Assembly: GCF_030063415.1 (NCBI RefSeq)
Contig: NZ_JASITA010000012.1
Location: forward strand, 140,073-204,072
DNA length: 64,000 bases
Direction of reading: 5' to 3'
DNA from: Streptomyces sp. H27-C3
GTDB lineage: Bacteria; Actinomycetota; Actinomycetes; Streptomycetales; Streptomycetaceae
This document shows positions 17,287 to 25,312 of the stretch, piece after piece; position 1 is the first letter of the stretch; every line of letters begins with the position of its first letter. The notes beneath the pieces are model-generated. The model did no database searches. It was not told the origin of the DNA and was given only the letters and a program-made list of their open reading frames with translations. A program made the translations under genes and the position numbers.

Positions 17287-17862
17287 ATGAGCGGCGGCGT
17301 ACACCTGCGGGACATGACCATCGGCGACTGCGAGGCCGTCGCGACCGTGCGGGTGCGGGGCTGGCAGAGCTCCTACGCCGGGATGGTCCCCCAGCGGTAT
17401 CTCGACGCGATGAGTGTCGAGGCGGACGCCGACCGGCGCCGCGCGCGCCTCACCGGGGACGGCGGCGCGGTCGGCAACATCGTCGCCGAGCGCGACGGCC
17501 GGGTCATCGGCTGGGCCTGCTACGGGCCGTACCGCGAGGACGCGGACGCGCCCCCGCTCCATCGAGAGCCCGCCGCGGACGCCGAGTTGTACGCCATCTA
17601 CGTCCTGCCCGAGCAGCACTCGACCGGCGCGGGCCGGGCCCTGCTGACGGAGATGCTGGCCCGCGCGGCCCGCGACGGCTTCCCGCGCATCTTCCTGTGG
17701 GCCCTCGCGGAGAACGCCCATGCCCGCCGCTTCTACGAGAAGGCGGGCTTCGCGTTCGACGGGACCGCCGAGCCCTTCGAGCTGGACGGTGTCATGGTGC
17801 CCGAGGTGCGCTACGTGAGGCGGCTGAGCGCGGCGGACGCCGCCGCCGTCAGTCTCGGGTGA
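17287..17862 (+). CDS. GNAT family N-acetyltransferase
   Basis: 191 residues from the ATG at 17287. It shows the GNAT pattern: VHLRDMTIGDCEAVATVRVRGWQSSYAGM, the central strand AELYAIYVLPEQHSTGAGRALL (acetyl-CoA loop HSTGAGRAL), and ENAHARRFYEKAGFAFDG at the C-terminus. The first motif resembles the MshD/phosphinothricin acetyltransferase-like subgroup. The substrate is unknown. Its 3' end overlaps the convergent HEAT-repeat gene by 52 bp. Confidence 0.9.
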   Translation: MSGGVHLRDMTIGDCEAVATVRVRGWQSSYAGMVPQRYLDAMSVEADADRRRARLTGDGGAVGNIVAERDGRVIGWACYGPYREDADAPPLHREPAADAELYAIYVLPEQHSTGAGRALLTEMLARAARDGFPRIFLWALAENAHARRFYEKAGFAFDGTAEPFELDGVMVPEVRYVRRLSAADAAAVSLG

Positions 17863-18389
17863 TCCAGGGCCGCTTCGAGCACCGGCCGCGCCCGCTTGTC
17901 GCGCAGCTGCCCCAGCCCCTCGACGCACGCCAGCGCGACCCGCCAGTTCGGATCGTGCGGCTTGAGCACCCCGCGCAGGGTCGCGATCAACGCCGGTACG
18001 GTCTCGGGCGCCCTCAGCTCGGTCAGCAGCCGCACCGGGTGCAGCGCGTACGCGGTGCGCAGCGCGTTGGTCGCGAGCGCGGCGGCGGCACGGGCGGTGC
18101 GCGGGTCGCCCAGCCGCGCCAGCGCGTACGCCGCGGACGCGCACCGCTGGGGTTCCCGGTGGTTGAGGAGCAGCACCAGCGTCTCGAACGCCCGCCGGTC
18201 GCCCGCGCAGCCGAGCCGGAAGGCGGCGACCTCCCGCGCCCACAGGGGCCGCTGGGTCTCGATCAGCACCCCGGCCAGTTCGTCCTGGTCCTCGGTGGCG
18301 AGCAGCCGCTCGTACGCGACCTGTTCGACCGCCGATATCCCCGCCTCGCCGCGCACCCGGCCCGCGAGCGACCGTAATTCCTCGTCCAT
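17811..18389 (-). CDS. HEAT-repeat protein
   Basis: 192 residues from the ATG at 18389 (MDEELRSLAGRVRGEAG). The protein is almost entirely alpha-helical repeats, for example WAREVAAFRLGCAGDRRAFE, RCASAAYALARLGDPRTARA and WRVALACVEGLGQLRDKRAR, typical of PBS-lyase/HEAT repeats that mediate protein binding. No catalytic motif is seen. The last 17 codons are antisense to the acetyltransferase gene, and both frames keep coding bias through the overlap. Confidence 0.75.
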   Translation of the reverse strand: MDEELRSLAGRVRGEAGISAVEQVAYERLLATEDQDELAGVLIETQRPLWAREVAAFRLGCAGDRRAFETLVLLLNHREPQRCASAAYALARLGDPRTARAAAALATNALRTAYALHPVRLLTELRAPETVPALIATLRGVLKPHDPNWRVALACVEGLGQLRDKRARPVLEAALDHPRLTAAASAALSRLT

Positions 18390-18750
18390 GCCCGTCAGCG
18401 TATCCGCGCCACACACAGACCGTGTCCGTCTCGTCACGGCGTCCCAGATCACACCCGGCCAGGTCTGGCGCGCTCGTTACTCGCCAGTTACTCTCAATTG
18501 AGCGGGCAACCCCCCGCTGCTTGGTAGATCTCATGACGGCCTGGTGACGCAGCCGTCGCGAGTGCTTTGTCGGTTCGGCTTTTCGCTTACGACGCGACCT
18601 CGGGACAGAGTCCGTCGGCCCCGCATCACGGCACGCACTTCTCGCATGCGCCTCCCGCACGCGACCTCGCCGCGCCCTGCGCCCTTCGGCGTACCGGTAC
18701 CGGCGTCCGTGTGCTCCCCTCAGTCGTCACTCACGCACTGGAGTCCCGCG
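18390..18750. other. Promoter/leader region of the fused dehydrogenase gene
   Basis: 361 bases between the divergent HEAT gene and the dehydrogenase. The only clear signals are the TTACT-type element at 18476-18493, the 10-bp palindrome CTCAATTGAG at 18493-18502, and GGAG 8 bases before the ATG at 18751. The rest gives a leader of about 200 bases in which I see no gene. Confidence 0.55.
18476..18502. promoter_or_regulatory. Candidate operator: GTTACTC direct repeat and adjoining palindrome
   Basis: GTTACTC occurs at 18476-18482 and 18487-18493, so that TTACT-N4-AGTTA at 18477-18490 is also a near-palindrome, and it abuts CTCAATTGAG. TetR regulators of acyl-CoA genes often bind short palindromes of this kind; the TetR gene at 20654 is the nearest candidate. 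This is inference from position only. Confidence 0.35.
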
Positions 18751-20556
18751 ATGGACCGTCAGTCCACCCCGCCCAGCCCCGGCCCTCTCCATACCGTCGC
18801 CGTGATCGGCCTCGGCACCATGGGCACCGGCATCACCGAGGTCCTGGCCTGCGCCGGCCGTGAAGTCATCGGCATCGACATCAGCGACACGGCCGCTCAG
18901 CAGGCCGTCGCCGCGCTGGACGCCTCGACCGCCCGCGCCGTGCTGCGCGGGCGCATCACCGAGGAGGAGCGGCGCGACGCCCTCGCCCGGTTCCGTACGT
19001 TCTCCGACCTCCAGGCGGCGGCGGACGCCGACCTGGTGATCGAGGTCGTGCCCGAGACGTACGAGGCCAAGCACCAGATCTTCCGCGCCCTCGACTCCAT
19101 CGTGCGACCCACCACGATCCTGGCGACCGGCACCAACGCGTTGTCCGTGACCCGCCTGGCCGCCGACTCGGCGCACCCCGAACGCGTTCTGGGCCTGCAC
19201 TTCTTCAACCCTGCGCCCGCGATGAAGCTCGTCGAGGTCGTCTCCTCGGTGCTGACCGCGCCGCAGGCGATCGACGCGGTCACGGCCCTCGCCCGTGAGC
19301 TGGGCAAGGATCCTGTCGCCGTCGGCGACCGGCCCGGTTTCATCGCCGACGGCCTGCTCTTCGGCTATCTCAACCAGGCCGCCGCGATGTACGAGGCCAA
19401 GTACGCCTCCCGCGAGGACATCGACGCCGCGATGAAGCTGGGCTGCGGCCTGCCGATGGGCCCGCTTGCGCTGCTCGACCTGATCGGCATCGACACGGCC
19501 CGTACCGTGCTCGACGCCATGTACTCCGAGTCCCACGACCGGCTGCACGCGCCCGCCCCCGTCCTCAAGCAGCTCAGCGAGGCCGGGCTGAGCGGCCGCA
19601 AGTCCGGGCGCGGTTTCTACACGTACGAGGCACCGGGCAGCGCGGACGTGGTGCGGGACACCCTCACCCCGCGCGAGGACGCGGGGGCGTCGCCGGGCCG
19701 CGAGGTGCGCTCGGTGGGGGTCGCCGGGTCAGGGACCATGGCGTCGGGCATCGCGGAGGTCTTCGCGAAGGCCGGGTACGACGTGGTGCTCGCGGCGCGC
19801 GGCCCGGAGAAGGCCGAGAAGGCCAAGGCCCGTATCGCCAAGTCTCTTTCGCGCTCTGTCGACAAGGGCAGGATGACGGCCGAGGCGCGGGATGAAGCAC
19901 TGGCCCGGGTCGCCCCTGCCGGGTCGCTCGACGCCTTCGCCGACGTCGATTTGGCTCTTGAGGCGGTCGCCGAGGATCTGGAGATCAAGCAGCAGCTCTT
20001 CGCGACGCTCGACAAGATCTGCAAGCCGGGGGCGGTGCTCGCCACCACGACCTCCTCGCTGCCCGTCGTCGCCTGCGCCCGCGCCACCTCGCGCCCGCAG
20101 GACGTCATCGGGATGCACTTCTTCAACCCGGCGCCCGCGATGAAGCTCGTCGAGGTGGTCCGTACCGTCCTCACATCCGACGCGGTCCACTCGACGGTCC
20201 GCGAGGTGTGCGCGAAGATCCGCAAGCACCCGGTGGACTGCGGGGACCGGGCCGGGTTCATCGTGAACGCGCTGCTCTTCCCGTACCTGAACAACGCGAT
20301 CAAGATGGTCCAGGAGCACTACGCGACCATCGACGACATCGACGCCGCGATGAGGCTGGGCGGCGGCTACCCGATGGGCCCCTTCGAGCTCCTCGACGTC
20401 GTCGGTCTCGATGTCTCGCTCGCCATCGAGCAGGTGCTGCACCGTGAGTTCCGCGACCCAGGTCTGGCGCCCGCGCCGCTGCTGGAGCATCTGGTGGCGG
20501 CGGGCTGTCTCGGCCGCAAGACCGGCCGCGGCTTCCGGGAGTATGCCGGACGCTGA
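18751..20556 (+). CDS. 3-hydroxybutyryl/3-hydroxyacyl-CoA dehydrogenase, tandem-fused double module
   Basis: 601 residues from the ATG at 18751. Two complete dehydrogenase modules are fused. Module 1 (about 10-290) has AVIGLGTMGTGITEV for NAD(P), and module 2 (about 310-600) has GVAGSGTMASGIAEV. Both carry HFFNPAPAMKLVEVV with the catalytic His, and both end in the helical dimerisation domain (LPMGPLALLDLIGID and YPMGPFELLDVVGLD). Normal members have one module of about 285 residues. The enzyme oxidises 3-hydroxyacyl-CoA or reduces acetoacetyl-CoA, which would supply 3-hydroxybutyryl-CoA to the downstream ethylmalonyl-CoA operon. A GC hairpin follows its stop. Confidence 0.92.
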   Translation: MDRQSTPPSPGPLHTVAVIGLGTMGTGITEVLACAGREVIGIDISDTAAQQAVAALDASTARAVLRGRITEEERRDALARFRTFSDLQAAADADLVIEVVPETYEAKHQIFRALDSIVRPTTILATGTNALSVTRLAADSAHPERVLGLHFFNPAPAMKLVEVVSSVLTAPQAIDAVTALARELGKDPVAVGDRPGFIADGLLFGYLNQAAAMYEAKYASREDIDAAMKLGCGLPMGPLALLDLIGIDTARTVLDAMYSESHDRLHAPAPVLKQLSEAGLSGRKSGRGFYTYEAPGSADVVRDTLTPREDAGASPGREVRSVGVAGSGTMASGIAEVFAKAGYDVVLAARGPEKAEKAKARIAKSLSRSVDKGRMTAEARDEALARVAPAGSLDAFADVDLALEAVAEDLEIKQQLFATLDKICKPGAVLATTTSSLPVVACARATSRPQDVIGMHFFNPAPAMKLVEVVRTVLTSDAVHSTVREVCAKIRKHPVDCGDRAGFIVNALLFPYLNNAIKMVQEHYATIDDIDAAMRLGGGYPMGPFELLDVVGLDVSLAIEQVLHREFRDPGLAPAPLLEHLVAAGCLGRKTGRGFREYAGR

Positions 20557-20576
20557 GCAGGCGGGCGTGACGGGGT

Positions 20577-20612
20577 GGGGCGGGCTGCTGGACCCCGGGG
20601 GCAGCCCGCCCC
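20577..20612 (+). terminator. Hairpin between the dehydrogenase and TetR genes
   Basis: 12-bp perfect stem GGGGCGGGCTGC / GCAGCCCGCCCC with a 12-base loop, 21 bases after the dehydrogenase stop and 42 bases before the TetR start. Confidence 0.75.
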
Positions 20613-20653
20613 CACAGGCGCGCTCTCCTGCGCAGATGCAGTACGTTCGGGGC

Positions 20654-21478
20654 ATGTCACAGCCCGCCGACTCCCCCAGACGGCCGTCCCGTGCGAACGG
20701 CGCCTCCGACGCACCGGAGAGCGCCGCCGGCAATCGCGCGGCGGCGCAGCGGCTCAAGATGCGCCGTGAGTTGTCGGCCGCGGCGATGGAGCTGTTCGCC
20801 ACCAAGGGGTACGAGGCGACGACCGTCGACGAGATCGCCGCCGCCGGCGGAGTGGCGCGTCGGACCTTCTTCCGGCACTTCCGCTCCAAGGAAGAAGCGA
20901 TTTTCCCGGACCACGACGACACCCTGGTGCGGGCGGAGGCGGTACTCAACGCGGCGTCCCCGCACGAGCATCCGCTCGACACGGTCTGCCGGGGCATCAA
21001 GGAAGTCATGCGGATGTACGCCGCATCCCCCGCGGTGTCGGTGGCGCGCTACAAGCTCACCCGCGAGGTACCGACCCTGCGCGAGGCCGAGATCGCCTCG
21101 GTGGCCCGCTACGAGCGGCTCTTCACCCGCTATCTCCTGGGCCACTTCGACGAGCACGACCACCGCGACGACAACGACGACCCGCTGCTCGCGGAGGTGG
21201 CCGCGTCCGCCGTGGTGACGGCGCACAACCATGTGCTGCGGCGGTGGCTGCGGGCGGGCGGCCAGGGCGACGTGGAGACCCGGCTGGACCACGCGTTCGC
21301 GATCGTGCGCGACACCTTCGGCACGGGCATCGGCGCCGGCCGCACGGCCGACCGGGCCAGTGCCGCGCCGGCCGCCTCAGTGAGCCGCAGCGGCGACGTG
21401 CTGGTGACGGTGGCCCGCACCGACGCCCCGCTGGACGAGGTCATGCGCACCATCGAGGAAGCCCTCAAGAACCGCTGA
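20654..21478 (+). CDS. TetR family transcriptional regulator
   Basis: 274 residues from the ATG at 20654. The N-terminal DNA-binding domain (about 35-85) reads LSAAAMELFATKGYEATTVDEIAAAGGVARRTFFRHFRSKEEAI in total, the standard TetR helix-turn-helix. The C-terminal ligand domain is unclassified, with an Asp/His-rich loop (DEHDHRDDNDD). It sits between the fused dehydrogenase and ccr, so it is the obvious candidate regulator of one or both; palindromes lie upstream of each. The extra C-terminal 60 residues after FGTG are low in conserved features. Confidence 0.9.
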   Translation: MSQPADSPRRPSRANGASDAPESAAGNRAAAQRLKMRRELSAAAMELFATKGYEATTVDEIAAAGGVARRTFFRHFRSKEEAIFPDHDDTLVRAEAVLNAASPHEHPLDTVCRGIKEVMRMYAASPAVSVARYKLTREVPTLREAEIASVARYERLFTRYLLGHFDEHDHRDDNDDPLLAEVAASAVVTAHNHVLRRWLRAGGQGDVETRLDHAFAIVRDTFGTGIGAGRTADRASAAPAASVSRSGDVLVTVARTDAPLDEVMRTIEEALKNR

Positions 21479-21597
21479 CGGCGCCCGGGGGCTCCGGCTG
21501 GGCACCACCGCCCCCCGGAGGGGCCGCCGCCGACATGCAGGGCCCGCACCGCGCCCTTATGCTCACCGCACCGATCTCGGGCCCGCCCCTTCCCGCT

Positions 21598-21623
21598 GCG
21601 CCCCGCCTGTTCGGGCGGGGCGC
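21598..21623 (+). terminator. Hairpin terminator after the TetR gene
   Basis: 10-bp perfect stem GCGCCCCGCC / GGCGGGGCGC with the loop TGTTCG, about 120 bases past the stop codon, followed by CAAACC. Confidence 0.75.
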
Positions 21624-21702
21624 AAACCATCCCCAACCCATCCCTCCGAGCCTCCGACGTTGCTCATGCGTGCCACCCAGGTGACATTTGAGAGAAATTG
21701 TT

Positions 21703-21738
21703 GGCACTCAGTGCCTTGCCAGGTGACACGGGGTGTCA
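21703..21738. promoter_or_regulatory. Two adjacent palindromes upstream of ccr
   Basis: GGCACT-C-AGTGCC (21703-21715) and TGACAC-GGG-GTGTCA (21724-21738) are both perfect and nine bases apart. They lie in the AT-richer stretch where the ccr promoter is expected. One may be the operator for the TetR protein encoded upstream; the other could serve a second regulator. Confidence 0.5.
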
Positions 21739-21962
21739 TACGTTGATGTTGTCCGGGCGACCGGCGTACAGCGACCTTCCGTACGCCGGCTGTCCCCGCA
21801 AGCCACGTGTTTGTGTGCCCGGACGCCTGCGTCACAGGCAACGTCCCGCGCTACCCGCGCCGCCGAAACCGCACGACCGCCGAACCGACGGCACACCTCC
21901 ACAGCACCCCGACGTATCCCCTCAAGAGCGTTCCCTCAACGCGCTTCGCCGGAGGCAACACC

Positions 21963-23300
21963 GTGAAGGAAATCCTGGACGCCATTGTGGCGTCGGACAG
22001 CACTGCCGCAGACTTCGCAGCGCTGACCATCCCCGAGTCGTACCGCGCGGTGACCGTGCACAAGGACGAGGCGGACATGTTCGCCGGCGTCGAAAGCCGC
22101 GACAAGGACCCGCGCAAGTCCCTCCATGTGGAGGACGTGCCGGTGCCCGAACTCGGTCCTGGTGAGGCCCTGGTGGCCGTCATGGCCAGTTCGGTCAACT
22201 ACAACTCCGTCTGGACCTCGATCTTCGAGCCGGTGTCGACCTTCAGCTTCCTGGAGCGGTACGGCAGGCTCAGCGATCTCAGCAAGCGCCACGACCTCCC
22301 GTACCACGTCATCGGCTCCGACCTGGCCGGCGTCGTGCTGCGCACCGGCCCCGGGGTCAACGCCTGGAACCCGGGCGACGAGGTCGTCGCGCACTGTCTG
22401 TCCGTCGAGCTGGAAAGCTCCGACGGCCACAACGACACGATGCTCGACCCCGAGCAGCGCATCTGGGGCTTCGAGACCAACTTCGGCGGCCTGGCGGAGG
22501 TCGCGCTGGTGAAATCCAACCAGCTGATGCCCAAGGCTGCGCACCTGAGCTGGGAAGAGGCAGCCGCTCCCGGCCTGGTCAACTCGACGGCGTACCGCCA
22601 GCTGGTGTCGCGCAACGGCGCCGGCATGAAGCAGGGCGACAACGTCCTGATCTGGGGCGCCAGCGGCGGTCTCGGCTCGTACGCCACCCAGTTCGCGCTG
22701 GCCGGCGGCGCCAACCCCATCTGTGTCGTCTCCAGCGACCAGAAGGCGGACATCTGCCGCCGGATGGGCGCCGAGGCGATCATCGACCGCAACGCGGAGG
22801 ACTACAAGTTCTGGAAGGACGAGCACCACCAGGACCCGCGCGAATGGAAGCGCTTCGGCAAGCGCATCCGTGAACTCACCGGCGGCGAGGACGTCGACAT
22901 CGTCTTCGAACACCCGGGCCGCGAGACCTTCGGCGCCAGCGTGTACGTGACCCGCAAGGGCGGCACCATCGTCACCTGCGCGTCGACCTCCGGGTACAAC
23001 CACGAGTACGACAACCGCTACCTGTGGATGTCGCTGAAGAAGATCGTCGGCTCGCACTTCGCCAACTACCGCGAGGCCTGGGAAGCCAACCGCCTCGTCG
23101 GCAAAGGCAAGATCCACCCCACCTTGTCGAAGGTGTACTCCCTGGAGGACACCGGCCAGGCCGCCTACGACGTCCACCGCAACCTTCACCAGGGCAAAGT
23201 CGGCGTCCTGGCGCTGGCGCCCCGCGAGGGGATGGGTGTGCGCGACGAGGAGAAGCGTGCCGTGCACCTCGACGCGATCAACCGTTTCAGGAATGTGTAA
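21963..23300 (+). CDS. ccr: Crotonyl-CoA carboxylase/reductase
   Basis: 445 residues from the GTG at 21963, with GGAGG 7 bases upstream. A zinc-less medium-chain dehydrogenase/reductase of the enoyl-thioester reductase class, with the NADPH site LIWGASGGLGSYATQFA. The four CO2-binding residues known from carboxylating members are present at the same numbers: Asn81 (NYNSVW), Phe170-Glu171 (WGFETNF) and His365 (GSHFANYREAWEAN). It should therefore carboxylate crotonyl-CoA reductively to (2S)-ethylmalonyl-CoA with NADPH and CO2, the key step of the ethylmalonyl-CoA pathway and a source of polyketide extender units. Its stop overlaps the meaA start (TAATG). Confidence 0.97.
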   Translation: MKEILDAIVASDSTAADFAALTIPESYRAVTVHKDEADMFAGVESRDKDPRKSLHVEDVPVPELGPGEALVAVMASSVNYNSVWTSIFEPVSTFSFLERYGRLSDLSKRHDLPYHVIGSDLAGVVLRTGPGVNAWNPGDEVVAHCLSVELESSDGHNDTMLDPEQRIWGFETNFGGLAEVALVKSNQLMPKAAHLSWEEAAAPGLVNSTAYRQLVSRNGAGMKQGDNVLIWGASGGLGSYATQFALAGGANPICVVSSDQKADICRRMGAEAIIDRNAEDYKFWKDEHHQDPREWKRFGKRIRELTGGEDVDIVFEHPGRETFGASVYVTRKGGTIVTCASTSGYNHEYDNRYLWMSLKKIVGSHFANYREAWEANRLVGKGKIHPTLSKVYSLEDTGQAAYDVHRNLHQGKVGVLALAPREGMGVRDEEKRAVHLDAINRFRNV

Positions 23301-25312
23301 TGGCTGAACGCAAGAAGGACCGGCCCTGGCTGATGCGGACGTACGCCGGTCACTCGACCGCCGAGGCGTCCAACGAGCTGTACCGCAACAACCTCGCCAA
23401 GGGCCAGACCGGTCTCTCCGTCGCCTTCGACCTGCCGACGCAGACCGGCTACGACCCGGACCACATCCTCGCGCGCGGAGAAGTGGGCCGGGTCGGGGTC
23501 CCCGTGTCCCATCTCGGCGACATGCGACGGCTGTTCCAGGACATCCCGCTGGAGCAGATGAACACCTCGATGACCATCAACGCGACGGCCATGTGGCTGC
23601 TCGCGATGTACCAGGTGGTCGCCGAGGAGCAGGGCGCCGACATCACCAAGCTGTCGGGCACGACACAGAACGACATCGTCAAGGAGTACCTGTCGCGCGG
23701 GACGCACGTCTTCCCGCCGGTGCCCAGCCTGCGCCTGACCACCGACATGATCACGTACACGGTGGCCAATCTCCCCAAGTGGAACCCGATCAACATCTGC
23801 AGCTACCACCTCCAGGAGGCGGGAGCCACGCCGGTCCAGGAGGTCGCGTACGCGATGAGCACGGCCGTCGCCGTGCTCGACGCCGTACGGGACAGCGGGC
23901 AGGTGCCGGCCGAGCAGTTCGGCGATGTCGTCGCGCGGATCTCCTTCTTCGTCAACGCGGGGGTCCGCTTCGTCGAGGAGATGTGCAAGATGCGGGCCTT
24001 CGGCCGCATCTGGGACAGGATCACGCGCGAGCGGTACGGCATCGAGAACGAGAAGCAGCGGCGCTTCCGCTACGGGGTGCAGGTCAACTCGCTGGGCCTG
24101 ACGGAGGCCCAGCCGGAGAACAACGTCCAGCGCATCGTCCTCGAAATGCTGGCCGTCACCCTCTCCAAGAACGCACGCGCGCGTGCCGTGCAGCTGCCGG
24201 CCTGGAACGAGGCCCTGGGGCTCCCCCGCCCCTGGGACCAGCAGTGGTCGCTGCGCATCCAGCAGGTACTCGCCCTGGAGAGCGACCTGCTCGAGTACGA
24301 GGACATCTTCGAGGGCTCGCACGTCATCGAGGCCAAGGTGCAGTCCCTGGTCGAGGAGTCCTTCGCCGAGATCGACCGCATCGAGGCGATGGGCGGCGCG
24401 ATGGCGGCCGTCGAGTCGGGCTACCTCAAGTCGCAGCTCGTCTCCTCGCACGCCGAGCGGCGGGCCCGGATCGAGGGCGGCGACGAGAAGATCGTCGGCG
24501 TCAACTGCTACGAGTCCACCGAGCCCAACCCGCTGACCGCGGACCTCGACACCGCGATCATGACGGTCGACCCCGCCAACGAGGCCCGCGTCGTCGCGGC
24601 TCTCCACGAGTGGCGCGACAACCGCGATGAAGGCCGCGCGCAGGACTCCCTGGCCGCCCTCAAAGCCGCGGCGGCCGGCACCGGCAACCTGATGGCCGTC
24701 ACCGTCGAGTGCGCCCGCGCGGGCGTCACCACCGGCGAGTGGTCCTGGGCGCTGCGCGATGTCTTCGGCGAGTTCCGGGCGCCCACCGGGGTGTCCAGCG
24801 CACCGGTGGCGGTCACCGCCGAGCGCGGGACGCCGCTGGCGGCCGTACGAGAGAAGGTGACCCGCACCGCCGACGACCTGGGCTCGGGCCGGCTGCGCCT
24901 GCTGGTCGGCAAGCCCGGCCTCGACGGGCACTCCAACGGCGCCGAGCAGATCGCCGTACGGGCCCGCGACGCGGGCTTCGAGGTGGTCTACCAGGGCATC
25001 AGGCTCACCCCCGAGGAGATCGTGGCCGCCGCCCTCGACGAGGACGTGCACTGCGTGGGACTGTCCATCCTGTCCGGCTCGCACACCGAGCTGGTGCCCG
25101 ACGTGCTGGAGCGGCTGCGCGCCGCCGGCGCCTGGGACGTACCCGTCATCGTCGGCGGCATCATCCCCAACGCCGATGCCGAGACCCTGAAAAAGGCGGG
25201 CGTCGCCGCGGTATTCACGCCCAAGGACTTCGGTATCACGGAGATCATCGGCCGTATCGTCGACGAGATCCGGAAAGCGAACAAGCTCGACCCTCTGGAG
25301 GTCCCCGCATGA
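23300..25312 (+). CDS. meaA: Ethylmalonyl-CoA mutase, B12-dependent
   Basis: 670 residues starting at the overlapping ATG. The N-terminal 520 residues form the (beta/alpha)8 acyl-CoA mutase domain (RTYAGHSTAEASNELYR, GLSVAFDLPTQTGYDPD, KLSGTTQNDIVKEY). The C-terminal 140 residues form the cobalamin-binding domain (KPGLDGHSNGAEQIA with the axial His, SILSGSH, VGGIIP). MeaA has both domains in one chain. It interconverts ethylmalonyl-CoA and methylsuccinyl-CoA in the cytosol. The position directly after ccr supports ethylmalonyl-CoA over methylmalonyl-CoA as substrate. Confidence 0.96.
   Translation: MAERKKDRPWLMRTYAGHSTAEASNELYRNNLAKGQTGLSVAFDLPTQTGYDPDHILARGEVGRVGVPVSHLGDMRRLFQDIPLEQMNTSMTINATAMWLLAMYQVVAEEQGADITKLSGTTQNDIVKEYLSRGTHVFPPVPSLRLTTDMITYTVANLPKWNPINICSYHLQEAGATPVQEVAYAMSTAVAVLDAVRDSGQVPAEQFGDVVARISFFVNAGVRFVEEMCKMRAFGRIWDRITRERYGIENEKQRRFRYGVQVNSLGLTEAQPENNVQRIVLEMLAVTLSKNARARAVQLPAWNEALGLPRPWDQQWSLRIQQVLALESDLLEYEDIFEGSHVIEAKVQSLVEESFAEIDRIEAMGGAMAAVESGYLKSQLVSSHAERRARIEGGDEKIVGVNCYESTEPNPLTADLDTAIMTVDPANEARVVAALHEWRDNRDEGRAQDSLAALKAAAAGTGNLMAVTVECARAGVTTGEWSWALRDVFGEFRAPTGVSSAPVAVTAERGTPLAAVREKVTRTADDLGSGRLRLLVGKPGLDGHSNGAEQIAVRARDAGFEVVYQGIRLTPEEIVAAALDEDVHCVGLSILSGSHTELVPDVLERLRAAGAWDVPVIVGGIIPNADAETLKKAGVAAVFTPKDFGITEIIGRIVDEIRKANKLDPLEVPA

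Larger units (their letters stand above)
21479..21962. other. ccr promoter and leader region
   Basis: 484 bases between the TetR gene and ccr. The left half holds the terminator at 21598-21623. The right half, 21665-21750, is locally AT-richer and carries two perfect palindromes (21703-21715 and 21724-21738). The remainder is a leader of about 220 bases ending in GGAGG, 7 bases before the GTG start. No small gene or known riboswitch was recognised. Confidence 0.6.

Noticed and set aside
15280..18660. Very long open frame on the minus strand opposite the secreted hydrolase and acetyltransferase genes
   Set aside because: It is antisense to well-supported genes, Arg/Gly/Ala-rich, and matches no family; high GC content opens such frames by chance.
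18751..20556. Fused dehydrogenase considered as an assembly duplication
   Set aside because: The two modules differ throughout at protein and DNA level except at short conserved motifs, so they are diverged paralogous domains.
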